Positions 37,199 through 49,600 of a stretch of DNA of 64,000 nt are shown piece after piece. Each line of letters begins with the position of its first letter. Positions within the stretch are counted from its first letter, which is position 1. The notes below the pieces were generated by a model. That model was not told where the DNA came from. It worked only from the letters and a program-made list of their open reading frames with translations, and searched no databases. Made by a program: the position numbers and the translations under genes. The stretch is from Metopolophium dirhodum (taxonomy: Eukaryota; Arthropoda; Insecta; Hemiptera; Aphididae), in contig NC_083562.1 in assembly GCF_019925205.1 (NCBI RefSeq), forward strand, positions 40,495,142 through 40,559,141, written 5' to 3'.

Positions 37199-37889
37199 GA
37201 TTATTGTCGTTTTATGATTTATATTTTATATTACTAGATAGTCATTAGTCATTGAAACCAATAGACAATAATAATATATTAGATTTCAAAATTTTGTTGT
37301 TTTTGTGCGTTGCGCTTCGTACACTCGTAATTCGTATTTTTATTTCTGTTTAACTATTTAGTATTTAAGTCCTGAGTCTGTGGTCGTACCAAAAGATATG
37401 ATAAGGAAATAAAGAAAACGCGGGAAAACGCGGTGTCGAGTGTTTTGTTTTTTCGTAACGTCTTTGCGCGGTCAACATCCATTTCTATAACGTCCCGCGG
37501 CCAAGGTCTCTGGGTCGACCCACTGGTGACGTCATCGGATTTTTATTTACGTGTTCCCAGAGTGTGTGTCACCCACTCAGTGCCGCTGTGTTGTTGTTAA
37601 CTTGTTCGGTCTCGAAGCGATTCGAGCTTAGTCTTCGATATTTTTTATACGGTGCACACGGCGACCGTACAACTGTAAAGTTACGACTGAACATAACAGG
37701 GAACCTATCAAACCGCATTAGCGACCGGAAGATTGACGAATTTTAACGCGATACGAGTGATCGTATTCACTTCCGCCAACGGAAATAGATCGTGAGATCT
37801 CTCGTTCATCTCGATCGTAGTTCTCGCATCCGACCGGTGACCGGACCGGACGTATCTGCCTATAAATAAACACGCAAGCAGAGCCGAAC
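37199..37889. promoter_or_regulatory. Bidirectional promoter region, PRIM1 / TMBIM6
   Basis: Only 691 bp separate the two divergent start codons. From about 37420 on it is richer in CpG than its surroundings (ACGCGGGAAAACGCGG near 37417, CGTCCCGCGG near 37491). GCGGGAAA-type sequence resembles an E2F site, which would suit the S-phase gene PRIM1; that reading is inference. TATAAATA at 37861 is too near the TMBIM6 ATG to be a usual TATA box for it. Confidence 0.5.
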
Positions 37890-40800
37890 ATGCCCGCCAC
37901 GACGTTCCGCACGTTCGCCCGTTCGTTCGGGTCGAAAATGTAAGTTCGCGGACGCACAAATTGAATAATATTATTCCGACGCGCATACCGATTTTTATTA
38001 TTATTATTATTATTCATATTGTTGTTGTTGTTGAAATATTGCCCCTTATGGTATTGTTGTTGTTGTTGTTTAAACAATAAAATTATTAAATATTATGCCT
38101 CGGCGGAGAGTGGGAATTCTCGTTTATATCGATTATCGACGAACGCCGTTGTGCGGTCCGTGTCGTTAATAATTAATACGCCATTTTTTTTGTAATTGTA
38201 CTTAATAAGAGAAGAGGTGTTATAATATTTTGTCTCGAAACTTTTCTCGGTCGTTCAGTTCAGACATTTCAGTCGTGACGTTATCCTTGAAAGTTGGAAA
38301 CGACAAAAAAAAAAAATAGTACTCATTGCAATTTATTGCGAATAACCGCGTAATACCATTTAATAGTAAAATTCCAATGACATACTAATTATCTAGTATG
38401 CTAATTACAACTTGTATGTTGGTATTAAATAAATAAATTATTCGGTTCTCTAGATATCAATCGCCTGCTTGTACATAAATGGTTTTTTTTTTAATAGATT
38501 GTCATATGTTTTGTAAAACGTCTTGAATGAATATCTAATGTCTACTTATTGTGTTTGTTTTTTGTCAACCTTTATGCTTGGTAATTCATTCACTGATATT
38601 TTATGTTGTGTTTTTTCTAACACATTTAGAGTACCTTACGTCCTCGCCTATTAACTTTTCATCTTAAAAAGTTATGAATCATTCCACTGTTGAGCGGCTT
38701 AAGTCTTATTTTTGAATTTCTATTCTTTTGAAATATTTATTTCTACCACTTGAGAATGATATATTTAAATTTATTGTACTCAAAATTTCATAAAAAAAAA
38801 TTAGTTAATTCATTAATGTTTCATTGAAATTAATGGACCAATCATTGGCCACTATATTATATTTAAGGTACCATAAGATAACAATTGGTCCATTTAATGT
38901 TAAGTGAATGTTTATGCAACTCGTTATTATTATTTTATCAGCAAATTGTATTTTTTTTAATCATCACATTGAGCTAAATAAGTCATTAACATTCAACATT
39001 AGGTATTATACATCGAGTCCATTTGTACTTCTTTCAATATTGTTGTATAAGAACCAATAAAAGATAAATATATAAAGATAATAAAGCATATTAATAGGTG
39101 AAGGTAATAATGATAATTATTATTTTATCACCAATAATAAATATTTCTTATAACTAGCAATTTTATATTAACTATGACGTAAAGTCAGATAACATTAAGA
39201 GTATCATATGAATCATGTTTAATATATTTCAATAGGAGATTTCTGAGTGGTTGTCTTAAACTTTAAATAATTATTATAACTGTTACCCTTGGCTCATGGG
39301 CGGATTTTTGCCTTTAGAGAAATTTTTAAAAAGCCCCTTACATGAAAAAAAGCCATCAAGGAGTCATTGCGTCAAACCATAATAAGGCTAAAAGCCGTAA
39401 CACAGATCGGACAAGTTTTGGTCGGGACTCTGTAATGTTCTCTTGTGGGCCAGAGTATAATGAGTTAAGGAGTTTTCATTCTGATAAAGCCTTGCTTGAG
39501 CTATAAATAATATATAAAACAATAATACCTATTTTTATACTCTATTCCATCTAAGATTAAACCACTCCAAAAATATGTTTTTCCCGCACATCCCCACCAC
39601 AATTTGGACTTCGGTGAGAGCAAGGGGGGGGGGGGGTTCAGGCATTGTTCGATGGCTTAGTCTGCGTGCGCAAAAGCGGTTCACTCTTAGATGGTATGGA
39701 TTATAGGACTAATATTTCTAGAAAATAATAATTTAAATGGACAAATAAAACAATGAAGTAGGTACTTGTAATATTTCAAAATAATACATTCAAATACTCA
39801 TTAGTCATTAACAACCATATGTTAACGACAATAGTTTTAGTATTAGAATTTTTATAATATGCCAACAAATGTATACTTTTTCTTTTTAATTGGGTAACAA
39901 TGTTATGTGCACCCAATCAATTATTTAAACAATTAAAATAGAATAAACTGACTAATGATAGCCATGAATTTTACTCACTAGTATAATCTACATGAACTGA
40001 CCATCTTGTGACGAAACACTTGAACTTACTTTCAAGAGGAAGGGTTTGGAAATCAATTGGTTGATTATCATAAAATTCTTAAAATACATAATTTAAATGC
40101 TTTTTAAATATTTAGGTACTGAAATATAGTTTACAGTGTTTACATACATTATTTAATAACACTACTTTATAAATGTTTTATAGATACCTAATTAAATTGT
40201 ATTATTGTATTTAATAAATTTGAAGTTTAACATTAGGTAAAAAGATAAAGTCATAAAATACTTAGTTACTTGCTTAAAAAAAACATACTATTTTAATTGA
40301 GTTATTTTACCTATATTAAAATTATAAAAGATATAAACCTTTTTTTGTCTAGTGAACAACCTGTACGTACACATTTAGTCAATGTGTATGCCTGTTTGAC
40401 AGTATCCATGATATCGGCTGCAGTTGGGGCTTATGTCCATGTTTTCACAAACTTTCTAAGTGCTGGATTATTGACAACTCTGGGTGCTACTGGATTACTA
40501 TTAGCACTTATGTACACACAAGATAATGGAAAAAATCGCTCTCTCAGAATGAGTTATTTAGTTGGATTTACTTTCTTCACTGGTTAGTTTTCATAAATAA
40601 CATTAGTAACCTAATATTAAAATTTATTTATTTGAAATATTGTGTGATGTGTGTGTTATAGGCCTTGGAATTGGTCCAGTCTTAGACTATGTTATACACG
40701 TGGACCCCAGTATCATACCAACAGCATTTTTGGCGTCTACATTGGTATTCACATCATTCAGTTTGTCTGCCATTTTTGCAGAACGTGGAAAATGGCTCTA

Positions 40801-41219
40801 CCTAGGTGGTACTTTAATGTCGTTGCTGTCTGTCCTCATGTGTTTGTCTTTGGCCAATTTATTCCTTGGTTCAGAGCTTATATTCAAAGTATATTTATAA
40901 TAGTAGTGTTTATTTATTTTTGTTGCTAAATTATTTATTGATGTATATTTCAGGGCTATCTTTACCTCGGTCTTGCGCTTATGAGTGGTTTTGTTTTGTA
41001 CGACACTCAGTTAATTATGGAAAAAAGAAGAGCAGGAGACAAGGATTTCATTGCTCATTCTGTTGATCTCTTTGTGGACTTTATTGGCATCTTCAGAAGG
41101 CTGCTTATCATTTTAGCACAAAAGGTGAAAAATCAAACACAAATTAATAATACACAAAATCAATGAAAACTATAATATTACTGTTATAGGAACAAGGATC
41201 AAAGAAGCGCAAAGACTGA
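37890..41219 (+). CDS. TMBIM6: Bax inhibitor-1 (TMBIM6)
   Basis: Five coding exons: 37890-37939, 40353-40582, 40662-40888, 40954-41124, 41190-41219. They total 708 nt, 235 aa, matching the usual 237 or so, and the frame holds at every junction. The first exon MPATTFRTFARSFGSK joins to IEQPVRTHLVNVYACLTVS, the family's N-terminal pattern. The core shows several membrane helices (AGLLTTLGATGLLLALMYT, SYLVGFTFFTGLGIGPVLD, LYLGGTLMSLLSVLMCLSL) and the signature GFVLYDTQLIMEKRRAGDKD. The C-terminus is basic (QEQGSKKRKD-like, KKRKD at the end). The family resides in the endoplasmic reticulum membrane, leaks calcium, and restrains ER-stress cell death. Intron 1 is 2.4 kb and carries ATT and GTT microsatellites at about 37991-38070 and a G-run near 39625. 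Confidence 0.94.
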
Positions 41220-42770
41220 ATGGAAACACATCCTCTTTTTTTAATAAAAATTGTAATTACCAACTAAATATCAACTGTGTACACAACCAACTATTTGAAA
41301 TTAAATTTAAAAGTATAAATAATAATAGTGGGTTTTTGTTTTTAGTTTGGTAATATTTTTACATATATTATTACTATCTATAAGTCATATGATTTAAGTT
41401 TTAATTTAGACCGCCTAAAGGTAAACCTACCTAATGTCAAAATTGTTCTTTTGGTGTAGGCATTTAGATATGTTGAATTCGTTTAATAGAATTATATTTT
41501 TCATTTATCACAATGGTTTTCTTATAATAAAAGACTAATAAATTTGTTACTATAACTGATAATGACTTACGTTTTCATTATTTATATCAATCTCCTTTTC
41601 AAATATTACATCCTTGCAATTATTAATTTCTCCATAAGCCATAAAATTAATTTTTATATAGAACTAACTGATCCCGTGCACTTTGTTGCCCGTTAAATGT
41701 ACCAACTCTATATGACTTAAACTTAGTTCAATTCGTTATTTAATATTCGGTGTATGGTGTTCAACATTTATCTTAACTTTTCTGTTGCCCGGAATAAAAA
41801 TTCTAATTTGCAGCAGTACATTATCAGGTAGGCAATCTACCTGTGGTAGATCGCAGACTCCGTGCTATTTGTACGTAAGTGTATGATTTAACTCTATCAA
41901 AGTCATACCGAGTTTTATCATTTTTACTTAATTTCACCTACAGTGGATTAATATAATCAAGTTATACAAAATCCGATGAATAAAAAAAAAACAAATTTAA
42001 CTCTGTAAATTAACCTATCTTCTTCCCAGAGGTCTAATCTACCCACAGACATTAATTTATATATATATATCTAACTATATAAATACACAGACTAAACTCT
42101 GGAACTACTTATCAGATCTTGTATTTATTAATATAATATGTATACTGACAAAAGATAATAGTACAAATATAGCAACCAATATGGCAATATATTATACACC
42201 GATGGATTTTCCTAAAATTTTCTTTCATAAAACCTCCGTGAAATACTCTTTCGTTAAAAAAAAAAATCAAGAAGATGTGATAAGTAGTTCCAGAGTTTAG
42301 CCTGTACAGAGATTTTCATTTCACATGTTTAATATAAGTTAGGTATATTTAAAAAGTAAAGCAAATATTTTTTTATTATTATTATTATAATAGCTTAAAA
42401 ATCCATGACAACACTTTTAAACAAAATTTCCATCTGAAATCTCAAAATTCCCAATTAAGCACCTCCCGGGGTTGATTCTCTCCCTTTTAAAATTAACATA
42501 TCTTTTAAGTTCGGCCAAATTACACACATTGTAAAAATTTCATCAAGATTGGTCCAGTACTTTCAGAGTATATTTCGGACAAAGACGTGACACGTGGTTT
42601 TTATATATAAGATTAACAGAATACAATTATAACATAGGTGCCACTATTAATACAAATGCAGGAACAATATAACAGTTAGTTTATCATATAATTTTTCAAA
42701 TTCAATATTTTAAAAATTGGGTAACTGGTATATAGCAGGTATCAAGTGCACCTCATAGTATAGTATTTTA
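41220..42770. other. Intergenic 3' of TMBIM6 with repeat B
   Basis: TMBIM6 3' end signals (AATAAAAG near 41527) come first. From about 41660 (ACTGATCCCGTGCACTTTG, TTGCCCGTTAAATG) to about 42615 lies dispersed repeat material that ends like the fragment at 6710-6895. A TATA run lies near 42060. No gene was seen. Confidence 0.45.
42420..42615 (+). repeat. Dispersed repeat B fragment
   Basis: It has the same block order as 6710-6895, including CACCTCCCGGGGTTG and TTTCATCAAGATTGGTCCAG, and ends CGTGACACGTGG then TTTTTATATATAAGATT. It may be the 3' part of an element starting near 41660. Class not determined. Confidence 0.5.
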
Positions 42771-42774
42771 CTGT

Positions 42775-43680
42775 AATGGATGTGTTAAATATGAATTCAA
42801 TGATTCATCATTACATGAGAATAACGATTTTGAGTGGAGACGGTCTGTCAGTCTAAACTTCTAAGTTTATTTTATACTGCTGTTCAAAATCATTATTAAT
42901 TGATAGGTTTGACTTGTTTTTCCAACAAAAAGTTGCATACGATACAATAGTACCAAGTGTTATAAAATTATAAGTCAATATTGATGATTCGTAGAAGAAT
43001 ATGATTAGGTTAAAATTGGTATAAATAGTTAAAAAATTAATCTAAATACTTTAAAAATGTCACAGTGTTTATAATCAGTTCAAAAAGTCAAAATATTTTA
43101 TAAATTATATGTTGACCCAACTAGTATTAACTATAGTTTTTCCAGCGAGAGAACGCGGCGCCGCGCACCGACCAAATCTGGTTGCCCCACGCAACACTGC
43201 CATAGGGGAAACGGTTTTGATAGCAGTGAGACACGGGGGAGGGGATGTGCAAAATCGACGCGTTCTCTTGCTGGACAGAGTATAGACTCTCATTTCTATC
43301 AGAATAGACACTGAAGTTGGAAATAAAACTCATTTTTACTACAGTAGTACACAAGGTGATGAGTGATTACACACAAAAATAAAAAAAACATTGTAAAATC
43401 AATACAGCGATTCACTAAAAACCTAAAATTATTGACTACAAAATAAATTGCAATGTTTTGGGAATTTATGTATTTCTTAGAAATATGAACTCCAAGTGTT
43501 CATAAAATAATGTTGACTGTTAACTTCTGATATTTTCTGATCCATTGGTATATGAATATCTTAAGAGGAAGCTTAAATTTCTTCGCCATTTTACTTGTAC
43601 AACTTAAAACGCAGAAACATAAAATAAACTAAAAATATGAAATATCTCTAAGTACCACAAAAAGGGTTAGTGGAATGGTC
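42775..43680 (+). repeat. Dispersed repeat A, copy with an insertion
   Basis: It starts GGATGTGTTAAATATGAATT and runs through AACGATTTTGAGTGGAGACG, then the AT-rich tail similar to 17300-17560. A GC-rich inverted-repeat element (43139-43275) interrupts it. Confidence 0.5.
43139..43275. mobile_element. GC-rich TIR element inside repeat A
   Basis: TCCAGCGAGAGAACGCG at the left and, inverted from the right, TCCAGCAAGAGAACGCG match at 16 of 17 bases. CTATA lies just outside on both sides in inverted sense, so the repeats may extend about 10 bp further. The interior is unusually GC-rich. Open frames over it are not convincing. Confidence 0.65.
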
Positions 43681-46621
43681 AAGTCTACAGTTGTTAATTT
43701 TTGATCTAGGGTCAACCAATTTCGATTTTGTCCAAAACTGGTTAATGTAAAAATTCCCATTTTTCTGATTATTTTTAAAAGTAATCAGGACATTTTTACT
43801 ATGAGCCTCCTATAAGTACCAACTTGTAGTAAGTATCCAATTTGCTATCATTAACCATCCTGGGAGTTGAATATCGTTTTTTCTACAATAAGACATTAGT
43901 ACGTGTAGACACAAAAAAAAAAGTAAAAATGCTCAGAATTTATAAAGATGGTGCAAAAAAAAAATTGAGTAAATCATTAGTTAAAATTGCCAGTTAAAGT
44001 ATGCCAAAGAATACCTCTTTACCCCTACCAGCTTGTTTTGCTAAATATTCTTCAATTTTACCTTTGAAAATGAGCTGAGATGCTGACTGCTAGACAGTAG
44101 TACACCTGTTACCTTTGACTACTTAGCAGATTGATAAGATCTACGTGACTACATGAGACACCACTAATGTAAATGGCACTGTATTTTTATTAATGTATGA
44201 ACAATATCCTTTTTAATTTCTAATTACACGTCAATAGTTAAATAGCTATTTTTTGAGAAGTGTCAGTAGTATCTTGATTTATTGTCACTCGAATACATAG
44301 TAACATTATTATAGTCAATTATAAAAATATTAGAAAATGGTTGAACAGTCAAGCAGACCAGTCATTATTGTGTGTAATAATTGACCTCTGGTTACGAATA
44401 TTAACAAAAATAATAACCATCATCACAATTCAAGAGGCAGTATGCCATGTCAATTCTTGTTACCTGTCAGTATGACTATATTTTTGTAGATCTATCACTA
44501 TCTCAAGCCAGGGGTCAAGGCGCACGTATACACCGCCAGGAAGAAGAAATAGATAGAGTTTGACTCATGTAAACTCTATCAGTAAACAAAATTAAGTAAT
44601 AGTATATAATTGACACCTACCTTTATCATAAAAAAATTATATTTTTTTTTTAAATAACCGTCTAATAAATAATTGTTAGGTATGCGTACACACCCAAAAA
44701 TTTATAAAACTTAGAAATAAAAATCATAATAATTAATTGTAATAATCATAAAATATGTAGGTATGTTATTTATGTCATAGAATGTTAATGTGTTATAATA
44801 TTTTGAACTGTGAACTAAAATTATGTAATAGAATTTGTAGATATTCTAACTTCTAAGTCTAATATAAATCCATAATTGTAACTATTTAAAGCGTTCGCAT
44901 CATTTTACATTTTTTAGTATATTATGGTTGATATATTTTTAAGTTTTACAAAAGCAAGGCATTAACACTGTCAGTTTACCTACACTAATTACAGGTAAGA
45001 AAATAAAACTGGCGGAATTTACATTAGACCTTTTCATCTAACCGATAATCTAGTGTAGTTTACAATTTCGAGCCTATAACATTTATATTTCTAGTTTTAT
45101 TAATTATTAGTCATCTGTTTCCAAAAGACTAATTTCTCTTTGATCTGTAATGTCTGAATTTAAATTTTTAAGACCCACTGTATATATGGTTAATAATGGC
45201 ATATTTTAAAAACATTGAAACTTGAGAAGAAAAAAAATTTTGTTTCATAAGACATCATATTTAACGAACTGTAGATAACCTATTAAAATTTAAATACAAC
45301 TAGTTGATATTGAATCTAATGTAGGGTTGCCATATATAAAAGTTTTGAATACAGCATTCCGTTGTCCTAATAGTATTTTAGGACAGCGGATTGTCCCGGA
45401 ATCAAAACTTCTATAAATCGAATTAAATTACTTGAGTAACACTTCTAGACCAGTTAACTAGAAAACAATATTGTCTAAACTAATAACAAATTAATAATCA
45501 AGTTTTTATTTGTTTGTCTTCTGAAATCTATTTTTAAATTATTTTTATGGGTTGATTATTGATTGATAAACTCATTGTTTTGGTGATCCCAATGACAACA
45601 TATCTTTATTATCGGTAACTGATAATTATGTTAGTTACCACGGACTAAGATAAAATGGAGTGACTGTAAACGAACAGGCTGGTGGGTAATGGTGAGCTGG
45701 GTCGCTTAGGGTATAGAGTAGGCATGTGCGGGGGGAAATGGGGCAAGTGCGCATCCAGCGCTACCTATATAAACTAGATTGACTTGCCCCACTTCCCCCC
45801 TCGCAATCCTACTCTTAACCTTAAGCTGATGATTAGGGTTTTTTTTTTCCAGTCCATTCTATCTAAGTCTGTGTGAACTGTCAGTTACTCATTCCAATTT
45901 GTAACATTGATTAAGTTTTTGCTTTACAAATGTATGTCGTGAAGTGCTAACCAACCAATGGGTGGTATTCTATTAACAAAAAAATTAGTGTTGAAACTGG
46001 TTGTAGATCATGGAGAGGAGTGATACAATTTTTTTCATAAAAATGTATACAATAAACAACTGTATGGTTTAAGTAAAATAATATATGACAACACAATCTA
46101 ATATAAATAACGTTTTTGAGTACCTATCTCGCCCATTCCTGACATCTGTGACAAGTAACATGACAGTTACTTTATCACAGCAATAAATAGTGGAAATTAA
46201 TTTAACAACAAAATGAAATAATTAATTATTGACGTTATTATTTAAAAGTTACAAAAAACAATATCGGTATCTATATAATAATACTCAATACAAGTAATTT
46301 TATTATGAATAATGAGGTTGAGAAGTCACAAACAATACTCTAAACAATGAAAAAAATTATGATTTCATTCAAATTAGAATAAAAAACAATACATGGTTAC
46401 AGAAATCTTGTTGTTCATCACATTTATATGATTACCTTATTATTTATTTACATAAAAGAAAAACTAATAATAATCATGAACTTCTAGACTTCTGCAATTT
46501 ACTACCTAGTAAAGTTTTATCTAGCTACAATTACACAAAGCATAAATCGTCAATAAAAGAATGTATAAAAAAAATTAGACTGCTAAAAATATTTAGTTTT
46601 TGTTTTTGTTATTATTAATAA
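43681..46621. other. Intergenic, no gene seen
   Basis: AT-rich, with short open frames only. It includes a TIR element at about 45707-45820. The 3' untranslated region of the FET gene lies at its right edge. Confidence 0.5.
45707..45820. mobile_element. Short TIR element
   Basis: AGAGTAGGCATGTGCGGGGG then GAAATGGGGCAAGT on the left, and AGAGTAGGATTGCGAGGGGG then GAAGTGGGGCAAGT when the right side is inverted. About 30 of 35 bases match. The remaining centre is about 45 bp. The GGGGCAAG word also occurs in the element near 4702. Confidence 0.65.
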
Positions 46622-49600
46622 TTAATATGGACGGTTTCTGTCTCCTCTTCTATCACTAAAAAAAAAAATAAAATTCAAATTAATTAATTTGCAAATTCAA
46701 AATAAATTAATATAAACTTACTCTCTCATTGGTCCACCACCTCGTCCACCACCGCCACCTCCGCGGCCGCCAGGTCCTCCTCTGCCACCTCCTCCAAAAC
46801 CACCTCTACCTCCTCCGCCTCCACCACCGCCAAGACCACCACGACTACCGCCCATACTAGGACCGCCACGACCACCTCCCATTCCACCACCACGTCCGCC
46901 GCGCATGGGTGGTCCACCACGCCCACCACCCATACCACCTCCTCGTCTGCCACCACTATCACCAAATCCTTCGGGCCTTGGCTCGTTGCATCTGTTACAG
47001 TTCTGACGCCAAGAGAAGTTAGTGTTGGCACAAGTGGGATTTGAACATTTCCAGTCACCGTCACGGCCACCTGAATCATTTCCACCACCTCCGCGGCCAC
47101 CGCCTCTGCCACCTCCACTGCTCATACGGTCATCTCTTCTACGGTCTGGGGGTGGTCCACGATCATCTCTACCACCACCACGACCTCTGCTACCGCCGCC
47201 TCTTCCACCTTTAAAGAAATACATTTAATAGACATAATATTTTTTAATTTATAAGTAAAATAATTAAAAATTTTTAAAAGGTAAAATAATTACCTCTGGG
47301 GCCACCATAGAATCCTCCGCCTCCTTCTGATGGATCGTCTGATACAGGATCATCCATTTGATAACCACCACCATATCCTCCACGTCCTCCACCACCTCTA
47401 CCACTACTACCACGAGTACTTCCACCAGTTGTACCACCGCCACGTCCTCCTTGCCAATTATCTCTCTTTGTGGCTAATTGGACATTTATTGTAGATCCAT
47501 TGAATGATTTACCTAAATAACCAAATTAATTGGTTTCGTGTTTCTATTAAGTAAATACTAATCAATAGAAGTTTAAAACAAACCATTAAACCAGGATATA
47601 GCACTATTTGCAGAATGAGCATCATCATATGTAACAGTTGCTTCCCCTTTAGGTCTTCCACTCGCTTTGTCATTGTACATCCAAATTTTAGGCTTTCCGG
47701 TTTTTTTATCAGTCTAAAATACAATATGATTAAGATTAAAACAAAATTTAGGAACTATGTACCTAATACAGGTTAGATAATGTATTACCTTGATAATGCC
47801 AATTGAACCAAAGTGTTGTTCAATATCAGCTTCAGAAGTGGTTGTAGACATGCCAGAAACAAATATTGTGTCCTCTTGGACGATGAAGTCACCACTACGA
47901 TCATTAGGTGGTCCTCCGCTACCTAGACAAAAAACAAGAATTAACAAGTGCTATTGACATAACAAACATCAATGATAAAATAGAAAAACCAAGACAATCA
48001 GATACTTCTGTAAACCACGAAAATATGAATTTTATATTATTGTACAATACACTATTGTATTAATTAAACAAAAAGTCAACTTTATTAAAAATTTATCTTC
48101 AAAAATGTATGAAAACAAAATAACTTCCCATTATTGTCGAGTTGCAAATAATTTAAATAATATTAAGCAATTGTAACAACACTTTTATGGAGACTCAGAT
48201 AATAGAAAATACTTTTATTATATAAACTGAAATGAAAAAACCATGGGACACACACCCCATTATATATTATATAAATATAGTATATAATATGTATTCCTAA
48301 TATAAATATTAGGAATACAATTTTTTTAACTACAAATCAATGAAACGGCATCAGACAGTTTGAGTGGCGTGCATTATTGAGGCGCAGTTAACACATTTAA
48401 CCAATACACACTCTTCTACAAAGGACAATTTGTCCTTTATATTAGCACTGTTTAGTGGTAACCTATGTATAAAAACCATTTAGTATGCAAAAAACCTTTC
48501 AACATCAACCTAAATGGCAGATGAATCATATCCAAGAAACAAATAGCATTATTATTATAATAACATGATGTATTTCATTATAGACATAATAGATTCATAA
48601 CTAACCAACCAACCTAACACCAATAATCTTGCTATATAAAAAAAAAACTTTTTAACATCAATTTTCTAGATGTACCTATAAGCACATTAATTCGATACAC
48701 TGTATTTTCATCAATCACAATAGTTATAATTGTATTTATATAAAACTTAATAATTCATTTATATTTCAAATAAGCTTTATAAAAGGTTAATTTTAAAATA
48801 AGTTAATATGGTTTTCAGCTATGTATTTATTTTAAAAACTGTCAAATGTATAGCAGTAATAATAGTCATGAGATTAGTAACTGTTAAGAATGTAAATTGA
48901 TTTTAATTTATATATTTTTATTACCTATATATATATAATATATTAAAATCAATCACTAATTTACCCTTTCATTGCTCCGGACATACTAATATGTCCAAAA
49001 CATTTACACCATTCACTGTACCAGACATACTATTATTTTCCTATAGTTTATAATATTAAATACATACATAAAATTATTGTTTCATGTTTTAATAAACAGC
49101 ATTTTTGTATGTACCTAATTTACCACATATGTATGCGTAATATTCATTTGAATAATACAGACTTTACCATATCTCGACAAAAACTACCACAACCAACAAT
49201 GGTTGGAAACAAAGTGACATATTTATCATGTCAAAATTTTAATTATATATTAAATAAATAGTGAAACTGCTAACCACCTTGCACGCCACTTGATTTAAAA
49301 AAGTGAATAAAATATCATAAATACCGTTCTATAGTATATAAATGATGAAGAATTGCTAAATACAGGTTGGAAGTATTACCTTGACAAGATACCTAACTTA
49401 TCTTGTTATCAGCTTTTGGGTATATATACTTATATAGTTAACAGACTTATTTGAGCGCCTATGAACCATTTACTTAAAATGTATAAAAAGCACCACTTGA
49501 ATACGGTGCTATTTACCTTTGTTAAAACCACCCCTGCCGCCGGAACTAGAACAAAATCAACAAAACAAACACGATAACATTTATTGGTTGACAATTAAAT

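Noticed and set aside
37861..37868. TATAAATA as the TMBIM6 TATA box
   Set aside because: It lies only about 22 bp before the ATG, so a start site 30 bp downstream would fall past the start codon.
37718..38077. Minus-strand ORF with an asparagine run
   Set aside because: It is antisense to TMBIM6 exon 1 and reads through ATT/GTT microsatellites, which produce the Asn and Gln runs.
40651..40929. Second ORF overlapping TMBIM6 exon 3
   Set aside because: A shifted-frame shadow of the true exon.
46726..47228. Alternative-frame Val/Glu-rich and Pro-rich ORFs
   Set aside because: Shadows of the Gly/Arg-rich coding exon of the FET gene.
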